Below are positions 7,316 to 15,180 of a DNA stretch of 64,000 nt, in pieces. This DNA is from an uncultured bacterium. GTDB taxonomy: Bacteria > Bacillota > Clostridia > Oscillospirales > Ruminococcaceae. Below the pieces are notes generated by a model, which saw only the letters and a program-made list of their open reading frames with translations, did no database searches and was not told where the DNA came from. Position 1 is the stretch's first letter; each line of letters starts with the position of its first letter. The stretch spans positions 1-64,000 of the forward strand of contig CAKXHL010000002.1 of the NCBI GenBank assembly GCA_934875375.1, written 5' to 3'. Position numbers and translations under genes: made by a program.

Positions 7316-7350
7316 CTTGTGCTTACAAGTGAAAAAGCTTAAACTATAGA
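7316..7350 (+). promoter_or_regulatory. Candidate mcsA-clpC promoter
   Basis: TTACAA (7323-7328), a 16-base spacer and TATAGA (7345-7350). A short inverted repeat CTTGT-GCTT-ACAAG overlaps the -35. The layout matches the hsp20 promoter. The 337-base divergent gap 7054-7390 holds no gene. Confidence 0.45.
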
Positions 7351-7390
7351 TAGTTGAAAAAGACTAAACACTCTCATGGAGGAATGAATA

Positions 7391-7864
7391 ATGAAATGCG
7401 AAAATTGTGGCAAGAATGAAGCCAACTTTGTATATCGCAGCAGCATAAACGGCAGAACAGAAGAGCATCACCTTTGCCGAGCCTGTGCTGAAAAGCTGGG
7501 CTATACACAGAGGTTCTTTGAGCAGAGACCGTCCATAATGGACAGTTTCTTTGGCTCAATGCCGTCACTAATGGGGCGGATGCTGGATAGTCCTTTTGAT
7601 GATTTCTTCGACGATATGCCTGCCATCGGCGCAGCTCCGGTGCAGGAAATTCGTGAGGAAAAGAAGGATGACCTGATGAGCGGTGAGGAGCAGAGCCGTT
7701 TTTCCTATCTGCGTCAGATGAACGCCTTAAAGCAGGCTCAAAAGAAAGCGATTCATAAAGAAGATTTTGAACGCGCCGCTCAGCTGCGTGATGAAATTTA
7801 CGAGTTGGAGGAGGCTCATAAGGAAGCCGAAGCGTCCAAAAAAGATGATAAAAATCGCAATTAA
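7391..7864 (+). CDS. mcsA: McsA-like zinc-finger and UVR-motif protein
   Basis: A 157-residue protein. One treble-clef zinc site, CxxC near residues 3-6 and a second CxxC near 29-32, is followed by an acidic linker and a C-terminal UVR motif (about 105-140, with FERAAQLRDEIYELEE). McsA normally activates the arginine kinase McsB and serves as a ClpC adaptor. Here neither ctsR nor mcsB is adjacent; the gene runs directly into clpC, so an adaptor role for that ATPase is likelier than kinase activation. SD GGAGG precedes the ATG. Its zinc region is shorter than that of Bacillus McsA. Confidence 0.8.
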   Translation: MKCENCGKNEANFVYRSSINGRTEEHHLCRACAEKLGYTQRFFEQRPSIMDSFFGSMPSLMGRMLDSPFDDFFDDMPAIGAAPVQEIREEKKDDLMSGEEQSRFSYLRQMNALKQAQKKAIHKEDFERAAQLRDEIYELEEAHKEAEASKKDDKNRN

Positions 7865-7918
7865 AGCGTGTATTTAAGAGAAAGATACACTTCACGATAA
7901 AAAGAGAGGTATTGCATT

Positions 7919-10378
7919 ATGGATGAAAATAAATTCACTCCCACTGCGGAAGAAGCCTTGCAACTGGCTCAGGAGGCCGCAGGCGAATTAGGTCACGGTT
8001 ATATGGGTACGGAACACCTGTTACTGGGCTTGATGCGCGAGGACGAAGGACTTGCCCATACGGTATTGACAGAGGCAGGTCTGACGGATGACCTGCTGAC
8101 GGAAATGATTCGCAAAACCGCCGGTTCCCGTCCTTCGGACAACGGCGGGTCTGCACAGGATCTTAGTCCCAGAACGAAACATGTATTACAGATTGCTATG
8201 GAGGATGCCATCCGCGGCGGCTATGCCTATATCGGCACAGAGCATTTGCTCGCAGGCATTCTTCGTGAGGGCAACAATATGGCAGTCCGTATTCTTAGGT
8301 CTGCCGGTGTGGATGCCCGTCAGCTGTATACGGCATTGATGGAAAAAGTCAGCGTTGCACCCCACGCTCAAAGCGGCGGCAGCACCTCGGGTACCGAAAA
8401 CAGTGAAGAAGGCGGCAAAAACAAGACTTTGTCGGAGTTCACCCACGATTTGACGGCTGACGCCAGAACAGGAAAACTGGATCCTGTCATCGGCCGTGAT
8501 AAAGAGATCAAGCGAGTAATTCAGATTCTGTCTCGTCGCAGTAAGAATAACCCCTGTCTTATCGGTGAACCCGGCGTCGGCAAAACTGCCATTGCCGAAG
8601 GATTGGCTCATAAGATTGTCACAGGTAAGGTTCCTGAAAAGCTGCTGGACAAAAAACTGCTGTCTTTGGATCTTACCGGTATGGTAGCCGGAGCTAAATA
8701 CCGCGGCGAGTTTGAAGACCGTATTAAGAAGGTCATGCAGGAGGCTAAAAAAGACGGCAACATCATCCTTTTCATCGACGAGCTGCATACCCTTGTCGGT
8801 ACAGGCTCAGCCGAGGGTGCCGTTGATGCCGCCAATATTTTGAAGCCTGCGCTCAGCCGTGGTGAAATCCAAGTTATTGGTGCCACAACCTTGAATGAGT
8901 ACCGCAAGTACATCGAAAAGGATGCCGCACTGGAACGTCGTTTCCAGCCGGTCACCGTAGGTGAGCCGAGTCAAGAGGCTGCATTGGAAATATTGAAAGG
9001 TCTTAGGGAAAAATATGAGCAGCACCACGGTCTGCATATTACTGACGAAGCATTGAAGGCTGCGGTGGAATTATCATCTCGATATATCAATGACAGATTC
9101 CTGCCGGACAAAGCCATCGATTTGATGGACGAAGCTGCCAGCCGTGTGGAGTTAGAGGAAGAAGAGCCTTCCGAAGAGCTTACGAGCCTTGAAGAAAAGC
9201 TCAACGCCCTTGCCGCAGATAAGGAAGCAGCCATTGCCGCACAGGACTTTGAGAAGGCTGCCAAACTTCGGGATACAGAAAAGGACTATAAGAAACAGCT
9301 GGAGACCGAGCGTAACAAGCACCGTAAGAGCAATCAAGAGCACCGTGATGTGAGCGAAGAGGATATTGCTGCTGTTGTTTCCGATTGGACCGGCGTGCCT
9401 GTTACTCGCCTTACCGAGGACGAAGGTCAGCGCCTATTGCATATGGAAGATATTCTCCATAAACGGGTCGTGGGTCAGGACGAGGCTGTAAAGGCTGTTG
9501 CCCGTGCCATTCGCCGCGGCCGTGTCGGCTTGAAGGATCCTAAGCGTCCTATCGGCAGCTTCTTGTTCCTCGGTCCTACCGGCGTTGGTAAAACGGAGCT
9601 GTGTAAGTCCTTGGCGGAAGCCATGTTCGGCGATGAAAACGCTATGATCCGAATCGATATGTCCGAATATATGGAGCGCCACACGGTGTCCCGTCTGGTT
9701 GGTTCGCCTCCCGGATATGTGGGTCACGATGAGGGCGGTCAGCTGACGGAAAAGGTGCGCCGTAAGCCCTATTCCGTTGTACTGTTCGATGAAATCGAAA
9801 AAGCGCACGAGGATGTTTGGAACATCATGCTCCAGATTCTGGACGATGGCCGTATCACCGATTCTCAGGGTCGCACCGTGGACTTCAAGAACACTGTCAT
9901 CGTTATGACAAGCAACATCGGTGCCAAGGCATTGACCGATGCCGGATCCAAGTTGGATTTCAAAGCCGGTGATAAAGAGGCCGAGAAGGATGCCGATAAG
10001 GCATACGAACAGGCCAAGGAAACCGTTATGGAAGAGCTGCGCCGTACTTTCCGCCCCGAGTTTCTGAACCGTATTGATGACATTATCGTGTTCCGCGCTC
10101 TTAACGAGCAGGATATCGAAGAGGTTGCCCGTCGGATGCTCAAGACCGTGGAAAACCGTATGGAGTCCATGGATATTCATTTGGATGCAACCGAAGAAGC
10201 TGTGAAAGAGCTTGCCAGAGAAGGGTTCGATCCGAAATACGGTGCCCGTCCGTTGCGTAGAGCCATTCAGAGCAAGGTGGAGGACGCCGTGGCGGAGAAA
10301 ATGCTGGATGGCACGCTCGATACCGGCGATACCGCCAAACTGACTGTGGAGGACGGCAAACTGGTTGTGACCAAGTGA
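7919..10378 (+). CDS. clpC: ClpC-like AAA+ ATPase with altered ClpP-docking loop
   Basis: An 819-residue HSP100 protein. Order: two Clp-N repeats (about 1-145), AAA1 with Walker A GEPGVGKT near 216, a UVR motif with coiled coil near 435-475, and AAA2 with Walker A GPTGVGKT near 552 and the D2 small domain. It unfolds proteins using ATP, for ClpP degradation or for disaggregation. Where ClpC proteins carry the ClpP-binding tripeptide [LIV]GF, this one reads L679-D680-F681, which may weaken ClpP binding. It follows mcsA by 54 bases with SD GAGAGG. Given hsp20 and hdeD nearby, a stand-alone disaggregase role like ClpK is possible. Confidence 0.92.
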   Translation: MDENKFTPTAEEALQLAQEAAGELGHGYMGTEHLLLGLMREDEGLAHTVLTEAGLTDDLLTEMIRKTAGSRPSDNGGSAQDLSPRTKHVLQIAMEDAIRGGYAYIGTEHLLAGILREGNNMAVRILRSAGVDARQLYTALMEKVSVAPHAQSGGSTSGTENSEEGGKNKTLSEFTHDLTADARTGKLDPVIGRDKEIKRVIQILSRRSKNNPCLIGEPGVGKTAIAEGLAHKIVTGKVPEKLLDKKLLSLDLTGMVAGAKYRGEFEDRIKKVMQEAKKDGNIILFIDELHTLVGTGSAEGAVDAANILKPALSRGEIQVIGATTLNEYRKYIEKDAALERRFQPVTVGEPSQEAALEILKGLREKYEQHHGLHITDEALKAAVELSSRYINDRFLPDKAIDLMDEAASRVELEEEEPSEELTSLEEKLNALAADKEAAIAAQDFEKAAKLRDTEKDYKKQLETERNKHRKSNQEHRDVSEEDIAAVVSDWTGVPVTRLTEDEGQRLLHMEDILHKRVVGQDEAVKAVARAIRRGRVGLKDPKRPIGSFLFLGPTGVGKTELCKSLAEAMFGDENAMIRIDMSEYMERHTVSRLVGSPPGYVGHDEGGQLTEKVRRKPYSVVLFDEIEKAHEDVWNIMLQILDDGRITDSQGRTVDFKNTVIVMTSNIGAKALTDAGSKLDFKAGDKEAEKDADKAYEQAKETVMEELRRTFRPEFLNRIDDIIVFRALNEQDIEEVARRMLKTVENRMESMDIHLDATEEAVKELAREGFDPKYGARPLRRAIQSKVEDAVAEKMLDGTLDTGDTAKLTVEDGKLVVTK

Positions 10379-10403
10379 CAATCCTCAGAAAGTCTATATA
10401 TTT

Positions 10404-10443
10404 GCGATATCCCCGGACGGTCATTGACCACCGGGGATATTCG
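10404..10443 (+). terminator. Hairpin after clpC
   Basis: Perfect arms ATATCCCCGG (10407-10416) and CCGGGGATAT (10431-10440) can be extended by GCG/CGC with one bulge. There is no T run, so termination strength is uncertain. Confidence 0.55.
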
Positions 10444-10483
10444 CTATCCGACTTAAAATCACTGTTTTTAAAGAATCGTTTCG

Positions 10484-10609
10484 TTGATTGCACTTCTGGG
10501 AGACAACGGGGTACTTTTTAATCGGAGAATACTTTTGTGCCATTTCACGTCGGATATACTCGCAGATCTTAACAAGTCGCACCCATTCCCACGAATCGGG
10601 GATGTCAAA
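10484..10609 (-). pseudogene. Remnant of a type I restriction specificity gene (hsdS)
   Basis: A 42-residue stretch on the minus strand begins DIPDSWEWVRL and continues through KYSPIKKYPVVSQKCNQ. These are the opening of a target-recognition domain of type I restriction S subunits. The match stops abruptly after QKCNQ and there is no HsdS sequence around it, so it is a fragment left by deletion or recombination. HsdS genes are frequent island cargo and recombine often. It lies between clpC and the core tRNA gene, close to the presumed island edge. Confidence 0.6.
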
Positions 10610-10673
10610 CTGTAACCTCATCCGGCAGCGATCGCACTTCATCGCCGATTTTCTCATAAGGGGTGTTATCAGA

Positions 10674-10730
10674 ACTCGGCTGTTTAACGAATACCCCCAG
10701 TAGTTCAACGATTACTCGGCTGTTTAACGA
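10674..10730. repeat. Short direct repeats at the island edge
   Basis: ACTCGGCTGTTTAACGA occurs at 10674-10690 and 10714-10730. A degenerate copy with TTCAACGATT lies midway, giving a 20-base period. This may be a recombinase arm site or the scar of an integration event. Confidence 0.6.
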
Positions 10731-10756
10731 TTGCGGCAGAGCAGAAAGCCGCAATC
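10729..10756. other. Hairpin of unknown role
   Basis: GATTGCGGC and GCCGCAATC form a perfect 9-bp stem with a 10-base loop. It starts within the last direct repeat and has no T run. Confidence 0.4.
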
Positions 10757-10770
10757 CCCATAAAACGCAC

Positions 10771-10805
10771 AAAACCCCGCCGCAGAATTGCTCTGCAGCG
10801 GGGTT
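10771..10805 (-). terminator. Second terminator behind tRNA-fMet
   Basis: AACCCCGC (10773-10780) and GCGGGGTT (10798-10805) enclose an inner GCAGA/TCTGC stem. On the minus strand, TTTTGTGCG follows. It may catch readthrough from the tRNA. Confidence 0.6.
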
Positions 10806-10860
10806 CGCTTATGCGCCGAAATAGCCGGAAAGCCTTATTTTAAGCGCTTTTCGGGCATAG

Positions 10861-10900
10861 AAAAAGTCCAACGTAATTCTATCAAAATTACGTTGGACTT
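10861..10900 (-). terminator. Terminator of tRNA-fMet
   Basis: Perfect 15-bp arms (AAGTCCAACGTAATT and its complement) are followed by T5 on the minus strand, just past the tRNA 3' end. Confidence 0.9.
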
Positions 10901-10901
10901 A

Positions 10902-10978
<77 letters not shown>

Positions 10979-11150
10979 ATATTTGCGCAATCAAGATTGC
11001 TTTATTACTATACAATATTTTATGAGGTTTGTCAAGCATTATTCCGGTTTCGGAAAAAATGATTCTTTTACTTTCCTTTTACCTGCAAATGCTGTTCAAA
11101 CCTGTCCGGATGGCGTATACTAAGAAAAGAAGAAAAAAGAGGGGCGCAAT

Positions 11151-11816
11151 ATGGCATATATTACTTTTGAACAGATTAAAAACGATTCGACGGTGGCCAC
11201 TTATATCCGCCAGGCAGATATTGCTCTGAAGGCTTACGGATACACCGAGCATTCCTTTCCCCACGTGACCCGCGCCGCCAAAATTGCGGCGAAAATTCTG
11301 GGGGATTTCGGCTACCCGCAGCGGGAAGTGGAGCTGGCGCAAATCGCCGGATTTCTGCATGATATCGGGAACTGCATCAATCGGGTGGATCATGCCCAAA
11401 GCGGCGCCCTGATGGCTTTTCATATTCTCACTTCGATGGGGATGCCTCCGGAGGAAGTCGCCAAAATCATCGCTGCAATCGGCAATCACGACGAGTCCTC
11501 AGCCGTTCCGGTCAGCGCTGTGGCTGCCGCGCTGATTCTGGCGGACAAAACCGACGTCCGCCGTTCCCGGGTCCGCAACCGCAATATCTCCTCGTTTGAT
11601 ATTCACGACCGGGTCAACTACTCGGTAGAACACTCTGCTTTTTCGCTGGACGCTGCTGAAAAATCCATGACATTGGACCTGACCATAGATACAGCACTTT
11701 GTCCCGTAATGGATTATTTTGAAATTTTTCTAGGCCGGATGATCCTGTGCAAACGTGCGGCGGATTTCTTTGAATCCCGCTTTCGCCTGATTATCAACGG
11801 CCTGACCATGATGTAA
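11151..11816 (+). CDS. HD-domain phosphohydrolase
   Basis: A 221-residue soluble protein. HD-domain residues appear as H37 (SFPHVTRAA), H70-D71 (FLHDIGN) and a later AALILADKTD. HD proteins bind divalent metals and cleave phosphoester bonds in nucleotides or signalling molecules; the substrate here is unknown. The ATG follows AGAGGGG. It is a single-gene unit with a strong terminator and is the first core protein gene beyond tRNA-fMet. Confidence 0.85.
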   Translation: MAYITFEQIKNDSTVATYIRQADIALKAYGYTEHSFPHVTRAAKIAAKILGDFGYPQREVELAQIAGFLHDIGNCINRVDHAQSGALMAFHILTSMGMPPEEVAKIIAAIGNHDESSAVPVSAVAAALILADKTDVRRSRVRNRNISSFDIHDRVNYSVEHSAFSLDAAEKSMTLDLTIDTALCPVMDYFEIFLGRMILCKRAADFFESRFRLIINGLTMM

Positions 11817-11823
11817 AGCGCAA

Positions 11824-11860
11824 AAATACCGCCTGTTAAAAAACAGGCGGTATTTTTTTA
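11824..11860 (+). terminator. Terminator of the HD-domain gene
   Basis: Arms AAATACCGCCTGTT (11824-11837) and the complementary stretch ending at 11855, with an A5 loop, are followed by a T run. Confidence 0.95.
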
Positions 11861-11903
11861 TTCTTTTATCTCCAGTCGAAACCTGGCCTGCCATCGGCGT
11901 TCT

Positions 11904-12152
11904 TTATCGGTCCGACCGCTTTGCCGAACCGCTTTTTCCAAACAGCGCCCGCAGGCGTTTTGCCGTTTCTTCCCGCCGCTGCCGGGTCAGCTGCTCGTCC
12001 ACCTGCCAGCGGCCATCACCGTCTAAAAACAGGCAGTCCCCTTCCCGCACGCCAGCCGGGAGCCGGGATACCTCCAGCCGGATCATCTCACCATCCGGGC
12101 CTTCACAAACAGCCCAGCCTTCTTCGATTCGGTCGATGCTCCAACCGCTCAT
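11904..12152 (-). CDS. DUF3006-family protein
   Basis: An 82-residue protein. The N-terminal beta-rich part (IDRIEEGWAVCEGPDGEMIRL) is the DUF3006 pattern; the tail is charged and helical. DUF3006 genes are often found beside ComEC-type metallo-beta-lactamase genes. Here the start overlaps the stop of such a gene by four bases, implying translational coupling. Function unknown; a small partner of the MBL protein is a reasonable guess. Confidence 0.8.
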   Translation of the reverse strand: MSGWSIDRIEEGWAVCEGPDGEMIRLEVSRLPAGVREGDCLFLDGDGRWQVDEQLTRQRREETAKRLRALFGKSGSAKRSDR

Positions 12153-13141
12153 TCTACCGCTCCCCTTTCAGTATGCGCCGCAATCTCTTTTCCATCGGTC
12201 GTAAAGACAACGCTGCCCTGTAAATCCGTGCGGTAAACGGCGGTACCGCGCTCGGACAGGCGGGACAGCACCTCTTTATGCGGATGGCCGTAGTCGTTGT
12301 CCTGCCCGCAGGAAACGGCGGCGATCTTCGCGGACACCGCGTTTAAAAACACATCGCACGACGAGGTGTTGCTGCCGTGATGCCCGGCTTTGAGCACATC
12401 CGCCTGCAGCTGGGTCCCCTCGCTGATCAAATCCTGCTCTACCTGTTTTTCCGCGTCGCCCGTAAACAAAAAGGAGGTTTCCCCGCAATCCAGGCGGCAC
12501 ACCACCGAGTAATTGTTCAGATCATCATAATCCTGCAGCGGGGCCAGCACCGTCAGCTTTGCGCCGCTGCCCAAATCGTATGCCAAGCCGGGCTGCGCCG
12601 CCGTGACCGGGATACCCTGCGTTTCCACCGCATCCAGCAGGCGGTTGAATACCGATGTGGTGGGCACCATGTCCTCGGCCATTTGGGGCATTAAAATCTC
12701 GTCCGCCCCGAACCGGGACAATACGTCCGGCATGCCGCCGATGTGATCGGAATGCGGATGGGTTGCAATCACCAGATCCAGCTTTTCCACCCCGGCGGAT
12801 TTTAGATAATCGCAGACCGTCTGTCCCTGGTCCCGTTCGCCCGCGTCAATCAATACCGCTTTTTCCCCGGTCTGGATCAGGATGCTGTCCCCCTGCCCTA
12901 CGTCGATGATGTGAACGGCGGCTACCTGTTCTCCCTCCGGTTTGGCAACCGGCTCGTAAGGCTCGCTCATGCCCAGCAGATCGCTCCAACCGGGCATTTC
13001 AAACGGCAGCCATTCCATTTCGCTCATGGTCATCAGCGTAAAAAACACCATTACCAGCGCCGCCACGGTTAAAAAAAGCCAGGCGGGCGTCCGGTCGATC
13101 AGCTTTTGCAGCGCACGAAGATTGGTTTTTCTTTTGCTCAT
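12149..13141 (-). CDS. ComEC/Rec2-like MBL-fold hydrolase with membrane anchor
   Basis: A 330-residue protein. One N-terminal membrane helix (about 20-40) is followed by an exported MBL domain. It has the metal motif HPHSDHIGG near residue 127, the DVGQGDS signature, and later GHHGS. It matches the stand-alone MBL proteins related to the C-terminal domain of ComEC. These may be nucleases or phosphodiesterases acting outside the membrane. This copy keeps the metal ligands, whereas the ComEC encoded at 35884 has lost them. The gene overlaps ygiQ and the DUF3006 gene by four bases each. Confidence 0.85.
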   Translation of the reverse strand: MSKRKTNLRALQKLIDRTPAWLFLTVAALVMVFFTLMTMSEMEWLPFEMPGWSDLLGMSEPYEPVAKPEGEQVAAVHIIDVGQGDSILIQTGEKAVLIDAGERDQGQTVCDYLKSAGVEKLDLVIATHPHSDHIGGMPDVLSRFGADEILMPQMAEDMVPTTSVFNRLLDAVETQGIPVTAAQPGLAYDLGSGAKLTVLAPLQDYDDLNNYSVVCRLDCGETSFLFTGDAEKQVEQDLISEGTQLQADVLKAGHHGSNTSSCDVFLNAVSAKIAAVSCGQDNDYGHPHKEVLSRLSERGTAVYRTDLQGSVVFTTDGKEIAAHTERGAVE

Positions 13142-15066
13142 CTTGCTCGTTTCCCCCTTGTCTTTCCTTTGCCGGCCGGCGCGTTTTCCCTTCCCGATTT
13201 CACATTGCCACGCCTTTCATCATTCTTTCCGCGCCGGGGCTCCTGGAGTCTGCGGCCCCCGCCGGCAGACGCTTCCCGCTGCGGCGGCACCAGACAATCC
13301 GGCCCGGTTCCAATCAGATCCTCCCGGCCTGCCCGCTTCAGCGCCTCGATCACCTGCGGCCGCATTTCCGGCCGGTAGTACTGCAAAAGTGCCCGCTGCA
13401 TCGCCTTTTCTTTCGGATCTTTGGGAACAAAAACCTGCTTGCCGCTAAGAGGGTCAATGCCGGTGTAAAACATACAGGTGGATACCGTTCCCGGCGTGGG
13501 ATAAAAGTCCTGCACCTGCTCCGGGCGGATTCGGTTTTTCTTCAGGTATACCGCCAGCTGCACCGCGTCTTTGAGGGTCGAGCCCGGATGGGACGACATC
13601 AAATACGGAACCAGGTACTGTTCCTTTCCCGCTTTTTCTGTCAGCTGGTAAAACCGCTTGACAAAGCGGTTAAACGTTTCGATATGGGGTTTCCCCATCC
13701 GGTCGAGCACCGCCGCAGAGCAGTGCTCCGGCGCCACCTTCAGCTGCCCGCTGACATGGTGCTCCACCAGTTCCTTGAAAAAGGACTCGTCCTTGTCCTC
13801 CAGCAGATAATCGAACCGGATGCCGGAACGGATGAACACCCGCTTGACCCCTGGCAGCGCCCGCAGGCGGCGCAATAGCGCCAGATACTCGGTGTGATCC
13901 GCCTCCAGATTCTTGCAGGGGGAGGGCGCCAGACACTTTCTGCCGCGGCACAGCCCATACTCCAGCTGGCGGGCGCAGGAAGGATTCCTGAAATTCGCCG
14001 TCGGCCCGCCGACATCGTGGATATAGCCTTTGAAGCGGGGGTTTTTCGTCATGGCCACCGCCTCGGCCAGCACCGATTCTTCGCTGCGGCAGGTCACCTG
14101 CCTGCCCTGATGGGTGGCAATGGAGCAGAAGTTGCACGCGCCGAAACATCCCCGGTTGTGCATGATGGAAAATTCTACTTCCTGAATGGCGGGTATGCCG
14201 CCTTTTTCTTCATACGAAGGGTGATAGTAACGGGCAAAGGGCAGCGACCACACCCAGTCTAATTCCTTTTGGGTCAGCGGCGGCATGGGCGGGTTCTGCA
14301 CCAGATAGCGCTCGCCGTGTTTTTGGATGACAGCCTTGCCGTAAACCGCGTCATGCTCTTCATACTGGATTTTGAACGCCCGGGCATAGGCTTCCTTATC
14401 CTGCGCTACCTTTTCAAACGACGCGCAGGATATAGCCCCCGGGATGGCCGGCGCCGTGTCGGACAAATAGCAGGTCCCCCGGATGTCGGTCAGGGCTGAA
14501 ACCGGTTCGCCCGCCGCCAGCCGCCGGGCGATCTGGATGGTCTGGTTTTCCCCCATCCCGTAGGACAAAAGATCCGCCCCCGCGTCGGCCAGCACCGACG
14601 GGCGAACTGCGTCGTCCCAGTAGTCGTAGTGGGCAAACCGGCGCAAAGAAGCCTCCAGTCCGCCGATGATCACTGGAACCGAGGGAAACAGCTTTTTTAA
14701 CTGCCGGGTATAGACGATCGTAGGCCGGTCGGGACGGTACCCTGCTTTGCCGCCGGGACTGTATTCATCTTCGCTGCGGCGCCGTTTGGCAGCTGTGTAG
14801 TGAGCCACCATCGAATCAATGTTGCCGCCGGACACCAGGAAAGCCAGCCGGGGCTTTCCCAGCGCCAGAAAGCTTTCCTCCCGCCGCCAGTCCGGCTGGG
14901 CCAATACGCCGACCCTAAACCCCTGGGATTCCAGCACCCGGGCGATGATCGCCGCCCCAAAGCTGGGATGATCCACATACGCATCTGCCGAAACCAGCAC
15001 AAAATCCAGCTGATCCCAGCCCCGCTCTTTCATATCTTCTTTGCTGATGGGTAAAAACGGATTCAT
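13138..15066 (-). CDS. YgiQ-family radical SAM protein
   Basis: About 642 residues. An N-terminal UPF0313 region is followed by the radical-SAM cluster motif CFGACNFC near residue 306, then the TIM barrel and a C-terminal extension rich in Arg and Gly. The in-frame ATG at 15066 is preferred because AGGAAGG lies seven bases upstream. YgiQ proteins bind a 4Fe-4S cluster and S-adenosylmethionine, but their reaction is not established. It is first in a coupled run with the MBL and DUF3006 genes. Confidence 0.88.
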   Translation of the reverse strand: MNPFLPISKEDMKERGWDQLDFVLVSADAYVDHPSFGAAIIARVLESQGFRVGVLAQPDWRREESFLALGKPRLAFLVSGGNIDSMVAHYTAAKRRRSEDEYSPGGKAGYRPDRPTIVYTRQLKKLFPSVPVIIGGLEASLRRFAHYDYWDDAVRPSVLADAGADLLSYGMGENQTIQIARRLAAGEPVSALTDIRGTCYLSDTAPAIPGAISCASFEKVAQDKEAYARAFKIQYEEHDAVYGKAVIQKHGERYLVQNPPMPPLTQKELDWVWSLPFARYYHPSYEEKGGIPAIQEVEFSIMHNRGCFGACNFCSIATHQGRQVTCRSEESVLAEAVAMTKNPRFKGYIHDVGGPTANFRNPSCARQLEYGLCRGRKCLAPSPCKNLEADHTEYLALLRRLRALPGVKRVFIRSGIRFDYLLEDKDESFFKELVEHHVSGQLKVAPEHCSAAVLDRMGKPHIETFNRFVKRFYQLTEKAGKEQYLVPYLMSSHPGSTLKDAVQLAVYLKKNRIRPEQVQDFYPTPGTVSTCMFYTGIDPLSGKQVFVPKDPKEKAMQRALLQYYRPEMRPQVIEALKRAGREDLIGTGPDCLVPPQREASAGGGRRLQEPRRGKNDERRGNVKSGRENAPAGKGKTRGKRAR

Positions 15067-15100
15067 AATTTTTCCTTCCTGCCGGCACCCGGCCGGGAAC

Positions 15101-15137
15101 AAAACGCCGCTTTTGGCTTGTCCGGTCAAAAGCGGCG
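15101..15137 (-). terminator. Terminator of the ftsK/spoIIIE operon
   Basis: Arms CGCCGCTTTTG (15105-15115) and CAAAAGCGGCG (15127-15137) are followed on the minus strand by TTTTGTT. Confidence 0.85.
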
Positions 15138-15180
15138 CTGTTTGCTGGGTGCTGCGTGTAAAAAGGCTTCGTTCCGGCGC

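Noticed and set aside
4274..7390. CIRCE or CtsR operators
   Set aside because: No TTAGCACTC inverted repeat or tandem GTCAAA-type heptads precede hsp20 or mcsA.
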